A stretch of 64,000 bases of DNA from Ktedonobacteria bacterium brp13. Lineage in GTDB: Bacteria > Chloroflexota > Ktedonobacteria > Ktedonobacterales > Ktedonobacteraceae. The first letter of the stretch is position 1. The number at the start of each line of letters is the position of its first letter. Where the stretch lies: contig AP024096.1 in assembly GCA_015099395.1 (NCBI GenBank), positions 3,720,001 through 3,784,000 of the forward strand. The letters run 5' to 3'. The notes beneath the pieces were generated by a model. That model made no database searches and was not told the origin of the DNA. It saw only the letters and a list, made by a program, of their open reading frames with translations. Positions 59,694 through 64,000 of this stretch are shown here, in pieces. A program made the translations under genes and the position numbers.

Positions 59694-59817
59694 GTTTTCT
59701 TGTCTAGGGATGAGTATTCAGACAAGAAAACAGAGTAAACATGGCCTCAAAATGAGTAATCACTCGATAACTAATCGAGAGGAGGCTACTGTTGTTCCAA
59801 CGAAGCCTCCTTCTTTT
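59694..59817. terminator. Two hairpins between convergent genes
   Basis: GTTTTCTTGTCT (59694-59705) pairs with AGACAAGAAAAC (59720-59731). Further on GGAGGCT (59781-59787) pairs with AGCCTCC (59804-59810), followed by TTCTTTT. The second fits a terminator for the RelA/SpoT-like gene at 58946; the first could serve the opposite transcript. Confidence 0.6.
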
Positions 59818-59827
59818 GTAACTTCTT

Positions 59828-60472
59828 CTATGAAACTGAGGGCTTTGTTCCAACGACTGCGAGGATTTTGAACTGACGAGAGAGAGGACCGGATCGAGAC
59901 GACACTGCCGTAAACCCAATGCTTTTCATCCGTGGAAACACGTGTTCTTCGATGAATGTTTGATCGTAGTAGTCTCTCTCCTCTCCTACTTTTCCATGCG
60001 AAAATGTGAAAAGAAGTGTACCTCCTGGTTTGAGGACCCGAAACATTTCTGAGAGGATGGTGTGGGGATCTTCTGCCCACCAATAGAAGGTATGAATGCT
60101 GACCACTTTGTCAAAGTGATGCTCTTCAAATGGAAGCTGGGCGGCCTCCCCTTGCTGTAATCTGACCCGCCCAACTCTGACAGCGTATGCATTTCGTTCT
60201 TTGGCACGTTTGACCATCGTGGCAGAGAGATCAATTCCATACACCAAGCCTTGCGTTGTTTTTTTTGCTAACAGTTCAATGGCTTTTCCTGCTCCAAAGC
60301 CAATCTCTAACACATGATCGGTTGGTCGGACATCCGCTAGCGAGACTGTCCAGGTCGTCTCTTTTGCATGCTGACGCACCATCTGTTCACCCACAAAGCG
60401 CCCCATCGCTCCTTGTGGACACACATAGTGTTTGTTGAGGATCGTCTCGAAGACACGGTTGATCTGGATCAT
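59828..60472 (-). CDS. Class I SAM-dependent methyltransferase
   Basis: 214 residues. VLEIGFGAGKAIELLAKKT is motif I for SAM binding; VYGIDLSATMVKRAKERN carries the acidic residue of motif II; QLPFEEHHFDKVVSIHTFYW and MFRVLKPGGTLLFTF are motifs III and post-III of the UbiE/Methyltransf_11 type. Substrate unknown; small molecules or lipids are typical. AAAGGA lies 7 bases before the ATG at 60472. It is divergent from the LysR-type regulator gene, sharing a 120-base control region, so that regulator very likely controls it. Confidence 0.9.
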   Translation of the reverse strand: MIQINRVFETILNKHYVCPQGAMGRFVGEQMVRQHAKETTWTVSLADVRPTDHVLEIGFGAGKAIELLAKKTTQGLVYGIDLSATMVKRAKERNAYAVRVGRVRLQQGEAAQLPFEEHHFDKVVSIHTFYWWAEDPHTILSEMFRVLKPGGTLLFTFSHGKVGEERDYYDQTFIEEHVFPRMKSIGFTAVSSRSGPLSRQFKILAVVGTKPSVS

Positions 60473-60505
60473 GAGCTCTTCCTTTCTTCTTGCGATGCTG
60501 CTCTT

Positions 60506-60552
60506 AGTATACTGGCCCCCTACTTATAAAACAAGTATATAACTGTTATACT
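60506..60552. promoter_or_regulatory. Candidate LysR-type operator sites
   Basis: AGTATACT (60506-60513) is a perfect 8-bp palindrome, and AGTATA-N7-TATACT (60534-60552) repeats the same half-sites with a spacer. Both lie in the 120-base gap between the divergent methyltransferase and LysR genes. TATACT at 60547 may also serve as a -10 box. Confidence 0.5.
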
Positions 60553-60592
60553 CTTAATAAATATTTTTTATGAGGAAGGAACTTTATCACCG

Positions 60593-61516
60593 ATGGATCT
60601 TCACCAACTGCAAGCCTTTGATCACATCGTTTTTCACAGCAGTTTCAGCAAAGCCGCACGCAAATTGGGGATTTCCCAACCAACCATCAGTTTTCGCATT
60701 CGCGCTCTTGAACAGGAGGTTGGGGGAGCACTCTTCCTGCGAAGAGGTAGCCGTCTATATTTGACAGAACTTGGACAAAGTTTCCTCCCGTATGCACAAA
60801 CTGCCCTTCGAGCAATGACCACTGGGGTAGATGTAACAAGACGGACACTTCAAGGAGAAAGGGGGCAATTGAGAATTGCAACCTTACCATCGCTGGCAAC
60901 AGATTTTTTTGCGACAACACTCGCACGCTTTCATCACCACTATCCCAATATTGATGTGGCGATTCATACGGGTCATACGCGAGAAATTATAGAGATGCTT
61001 ATCGAACACTATGTTCATCTCGGCTTCGTGGTTGGGCCATTGCGGCATCCAGAGATCGCTCCTCTCTTGCACCTGAAAGAACCGTTGATGATGGTCACGC
61101 ATCCTCAACATCCACTCGCGCAATCGGAGCACATCACCCTCTCGGATGTCGTGAGCCAGAGTCATCCTTTTTTTCTCATCGATTGGAGTATGGAGGTGAA
61201 ACAGTGGCAATCACATCTACTCGCCTCTTCTCCATCATCCATGATTGAGGTTCCTCCTCAAACGGCGTATGATGTAATCATACGTGGGAGGGGAGTTGCT
61301 CTTTTGACACAAGCAATGGTTAACCAGGATGTGAAAACAGGAAGGTTGGTAGAGCTTTCTCTTCAGGAGAGACCTCATCTTCAACGAGAAAGCCTGCTCA
61401 TGCATCGTAGAGCTGATTCCTCGCAGCCAACTGCCGTCGATAAATGGCTTTGTTTATTTCGGGAAGAGGCCCGGCACTATTGCTTTGCGGAACCGGGTGA
61501 TTCTCTTCTTACATAA
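60593..61516 (+). CDS. LysR-family transcriptional regulator
   Basis: 307 residues. The N-terminal winged helix-turn-helix reads MDLHQLQAFDHIVFHSSFSK, AARKLGISQPTISFRIRALE and QEVGGALFLRRGS. The effector-binding domain (about 90-300) has the two-lobed periplasmic-binding-like pattern, with RGQLRIATLPSLATDFFATT, LGFVVGPLRHPEIAPLLHLK and AYDVIIRGRGVALLTQAMV. LysR proteins act as tetramers and usually regulate a divergent gene and themselves, here the methyltransferase at 59828. AAGGAA lies about 11 bases before the ATG. No downstream partner gene in the same direction is intact. Confidence 0.93.
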   Translation: MDLHQLQAFDHIVFHSSFSKAARKLGISQPTISFRIRALEQEVGGALFLRRGSRLYLTELGQSFLPYAQTALRAMTTGVDVTRRTLQGERGQLRIATLPSLATDFFATTLARFHHHYPNIDVAIHTGHTREIIEMLIEHYVHLGFVVGPLRHPEIAPLLHLKEPLMMVTHPQHPLAQSEHITLSDVVSQSHPFFLIDWSMEVKQWQSHLLASSPSSMIEVPPQTAYDVIIRGRGVALLTQAMVNQDVKTGRLVELSLQERPHLQRESLLMHRRADSSQPTAVDKWLCLFREEARHYCFAEPGDSLLT

Positions 61517-61884
61517 GGATACGCCACTCCCTCCGATGTTTTGGCACAAGACCACCCTTTGTACCTGTACCATAGACGCTGGGCCCTTTTTTCTTTCCGA
61601 ATCGAACCAGAACGCCAGAAATATGGCCGGTGTGCCAAGAGAGGTTTCAGTTCTGACAGAACCGCTGAACCTCATAATGACCTAGCTTCTCGAACAAAAT
61701 TGGATCTGTTGACCGCCACATTAACTGCTCCAACACCATATACATCACTGCAGCCGGTCTTCCGTGTTATCTTTAGAACAGAAAATGCTGCTTCAAAAAG
61801 AAAAGAGAAGACAGGAAAAGCACTGAATTCAGAAATAAGACAAAGGCCACCTATCCAAGTGAAGGAGAGTTTAGCAAAGCGACC
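61517..61884 (+). other. Gene-poor stretch before a broken pRiA4b ORF-3-like gene
   Basis: Frames of 60-115 codons occur but show no domain and lack ribosome sites. The last 40 bases are in frame with the following pseudogene (GEFSKATMTKHL), so its original N-terminus may have extended into this stretch and decayed. Confidence 0.4.
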
Positions 61885-62302
61885 ATGACCAAACACCTGC
61901 AGGCATGCCAGCGGAGAGCAAACGATGCAGCAATCGCAGCAGGCCACAGACCTGGACGCCAAAGCAAGAAATTCCATCTGGTGGTGAAAGGACACTATCA
62001 GCCCATGTACTGGATGCATCTCGAAGTCAGCACCGGTGCGACCCTCGCCGATCTCGATCATTTTCTCAGAAAGAGTTGGTTGGAGTGTTATGGGCACCTG
62101 AGCGCCTTTGAGATCGGAAACCAAAGCTATCCTCTGCGGAGTGTGCGGAAAACCTGCCGTGGCAGTCTGCACGGAGTGTAGCTACGAGGAGGAGGGCTGG
62201 CTCTGTGCAGCCTGCGCCAAAGCCCACGAGTGCGGCGAAGAGATGCTCTTGCCCGTCGTGAACTCCCCACGCGTCGGCGTGTGTGGCTATACCAGGATAT
62301 AG
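61885..62302 (+). pseudogene. Plasmid pRiA4b ORF-3-like (IS1096 passenger TnpR-like) gene, frameshifted and shortened
   Basis: The first frame gives MTKHLQACQRRANDAAIAAG and then KFHLVVKGHYQPMYWMHLEV, followed by LADLDHFLRKSWLECYGHLS and FEIGNQSY, the core of the pRiA4b ORF-3-like fold. From about 62110 the similarity jumps to the +1 frame: KAILCGVCGKPAVAVCTECS, EEEGWLCAACAKAHECGEEM and LLPVVNSPRVGVCGY, a cysteine-rich C-terminal part. The middle of the family domain is missing and the halves are out of frame, so the gene is inactive. These proteins are often found with IS or plasmid DNA. Confidence 0.75.
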
Positions 62303-63705
62303 ATCGGTTCTGGTGTAAGATGGAGCGTGACCTTGCCACCTGTCGGTTGAAGTAGCTGCTTCTTGCCGGTAATGCTGATAGACGTGAGCGGACCAACTGA
62401 GTCTAATTCAATCTTCTGATTCAACGGCGTTGACCAGAGTACATGCAAATTGCCACTAAAACGCACATGATACACATCGAACGCAGAGGGCTCCCTGCCA
62501 AGACATGACCGACCCGCCAGCATACGAATAAGCACTGCAAAGGCGGTGTATGCAGGCTTCGGCGTATAATATCCGTCTTTATCGGGCATCCTGATTAAGC
62601 CAAAGTTCTGTTCCAGTTCACGATTATTCGTCCCGTCATTAATAAAATCGTACCAGAAATATTTCTGTACGCCGACTGCCAGAGTGAGCACAATGCTACG
62701 TACAAGGTAGTGAGCCTGCTCAGACTCGTTGACAACATTGAATACATTAGACCAACCTAACTCTGTAATCCAGATAGGTTTTGTTTGCCCGTTGTTGTGC
62801 TCTTTGATCAGATCCTGCAAAGCCTGGAGGTTCTTCGCGAGACCGCGCAGCTCGGGCGTATCTACATCTACAGACAGGATAGAATAAGGATGTACAGAGA
62901 TAGCATCGGTGTAAGCTAACGCTCCCGCTGTGAAAAGGCCTTTAAACCAATCCAGGTCAATCCCAAAAGTCGCCCCCACAACCACCGTTACATCCGGACG
63001 TATCGATTTAATCGCCTGGTAGGCCGCACTGAGCATCTTCACATAATTGGTTGGATTATGCGCCCCTGGCCCGGTTGCAAACTCACCATTATATTCGTTG
63101 TACACCTCTACAGCTTTCAACTGTGAACCATAATGACTGACGAGCGCCTGTGCATATTTGGCATAGGCGATAAAACCGACTGCATCATGGGGTGTCAGGC
63201 CATCATCATAAAAACGGTTATTGTAGTCTATAATCAGCAACGGGCTCAGGCCGCTCTGCAGCAACACGCTCATATATCTGTCAATTGAATCAAAATTATA
63301 CTCGCCCTTTATGGTCTCAACGTCCGCCCAGAGTGCATCTTCTCTGACCAGACTGGCCCCCATAGCGACAAGTTCCCGCGTAGCATTCAGCGGATTGTTG
63401 CCGGAAAAATGGGCGCTTACGCCAAAGATACCATCAGCGGGCAACGTAGTAGAAGAGATAACCGTAAATGGAATAGTCCGGGCGATCGCACCTGCAGAGG
63501 TATGATCGATCACAGTAAGCACATAGTATTCTTCGGGTAATTTCTGCAGTGGCAAGATCGTTTGGGCACTCTTCACATCGACCTGACCCTGTACAATCAT
63601 AGTACCAGCCCGATCAGCCACAGTATAAGAGAGAGTGCCGTTGGACGTGGGAGTCTGGATAGTAAAAACGGGGGATTCCGTATTGAGAAAGATAGTGCTT
63701 TGCAC
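62287..63705 (-). CDS. Clan-A glycoside hydrolase (GH39-like)
   Basis: 472 residues from a GTG with AAGGAG 9 bases upstream. A beta-sandwich of about 95 residues precedes a (beta/alpha)8 barrel: GASLVREDALWADVETIKGE, acid/base Glu in VEVYNEYNGEFATG (about residue 203), SVHPYSI, nucleophile Glu in IWITELGWSNVFNV (about 311). A small C-terminal beta domain follows. The order and spacing fit clan GH-A, closest in style to GH39-type proteins. No signal peptide is visible, unlike the glycosidase at 9490, so it may act inside or leave by another route. Its end overlaps the tail of the pRiA4b-like pseudogene by 16 bases. Substrate not readable. Confidence 0.82.
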   Translation of the reverse strand: MQSTIFLNTESPVFTIQTPTSNGTLSYTVADRAGTMIVQGQVDVKSAQTILPLQKLPEEYYVLTVIDHTSAGAIARTIPFTVISSTTLPADGIFGVSAHFSGNNPLNATRELVAMGASLVREDALWADVETIKGEYNFDSIDRYMSVLLQSGLSPLLIIDYNNRFYDDGLTPHDAVGFIAYAKYAQALVSHYGSQLKAVEVYNEYNGEFATGPGAHNPTNYVKMLSAAYQAIKSIRPDVTVVVGATFGIDLDWFKGLFTAGALAYTDAISVHPYSILSVDVDTPELRGLAKNLQALQDLIKEHNNGQTKPIWITELGWSNVFNVVNESEQAHYLVRSIVLTLAVGVQKYFWYDFINDGTNNRELEQNFGLIRMPDKDGYYTPKPAYTAFAVLIRMLAGRSCLGREPSAFDVYHVRFSGNLHVLWSTPLNQKIELDSVGPLTSISITGKKQLLQPTGGKVTLHLTPEPIYILV

Positions 63706-63906
63706 GTGTTGCTACTCCTTGCTCGCTTTTCGTGCATGCATTGACACATGTCAAGCAGTGCGTTCTTCGCAAAAAATGAATGCGCGACAAAACCTTTCAG
63801 CACGCATCCATTTAAATAACTATGCAATCTATTGAATTATAACTTCTAGCGTCGTTTTCTCAAAGATTAGCATTACTCATTTATAGATCGTTTTCCAGAA
63901 GCTCTG

Positions 63907-64000
63907 GTGGGATTCATAAAGTTTGAAAGGCTCTCTAAAGCAGATATCGTCTACGCGATATCGCTGACGATTGCAAGTCTGATCGCCTACGTTACCTGTT
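63907..64000 (+). CDS. Start of a membrane protein (runs off the window)
   Basis: From a GTG at 63907 the frame is open to the edge and reads VGFIKFERLSKADIVYAISL and on to LTIASLIAYVTC, which looks like a short cytoplasmic start leading into a first transmembrane helix. FUSC/aromatic-acid exporter-type permeases begin in this style, but with 31 residues the family cannot be settled. There is no strong ribosome site; the frame has been open since 63871, so an earlier non-ATG start cannot be excluded. Confidence 0.38.
   Translation, partial: MGFIKFERLSKADIVYAISLTIASLIAYVTC

Noticed and set aside
61541..61888. A 115-codon + strand frame downstream of the LysR gene
   Set aside because: No ribosome site, no domain, and it runs into the pRiA4b-like pseudogene in another frame.

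Overview
The window looks like a chromosome segment of a member of the Ktedonobacteria (Chloroflexota): a large-genome, filamentous, Gram-positive-like lineage. This is inferred from the combination of many Hanks-type kinases, an ECF sigma/membrane anti-sigma pair, a Pls/PosA-type adenylation domain, a monoderm-style type IV secretion (T4SS) locus with a PrgI-type protein, and IS/passenger-gene debris. No 16S rRNA or tRNA is present to confirm it.

Layout. 1-6.6 kb: a truncated lipoprotein, an ECF sigma factor with its membrane-anchored partner, an IS3-type transposase scrap, a SnoaL-like protein, a large secreted protein joining YCF48/BNR-like repeats to a thaumatin-like domain, and a decayed hexapeptide acyltransferase. 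6.7-22.2 kb: an exopolysaccharide/glycoconjugate locus. It has a fused adenylation-domain/Wzx-type flippase and a clan-A glycosidase on the + strand. On the - strand a nine-gene run holds a PIG-L deacetylase, five GT4 glycosyltransferases (two of them close duplicates), a GT2 enzyme, a large DUF2206-like membrane protein and a DUF1616-like protein. A 42-bp perfect palindrome separates it from the next block.

22.8-30 kb: a signalling block with an active-looking Ser/Thr kinase, a membrane-anchored secreted domain, two pseudokinases with different lesions, a HAMP/MCP-like protein and a small membrane protein. 30.6-50.8 kb: a T4SS-like locus. The - strand operon encodes VirB6/TrbL-like, CHAP+SLT hydrolase, VirB2-like, PrgI/VirB3-like and VirB4 proteins plus an accessory membrane protein. 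A divergent + strand operon encodes a HerA/DUF87 ATPase, a basic small protein, a Tat-type WD40 lipoprotein, a zinc-ribbon membrane protein and an LCM-type methyltransferase. A VirD4-like ATPase and a zinc-ribbon/kinase/TIR-like protein follow. No relaxase or integrase is visible, so this may be a secretion apparatus rather than a mobile element. 50.8-54.5 kb: a complete RNA polymerase beta-prime gene without rpoB beside it.

54.7-59.8 kb is the most novel part. A compact locus holds three proteins with RelA/SpoT-synthetase-like motif order, two of them sharing an N-terminal FIVGxRPVK module, plus a stand-alone copy of that module, an unrecognised partner, two copies of a structured non-coding repeat and several strong terminators. 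59.8-64 kb: a divergent SAM methyltransferase/LysR pair, a broken pRiA4b ORF-3-like gene, a second clan-A glycosidase, and the start of a membrane protein at the window edge.
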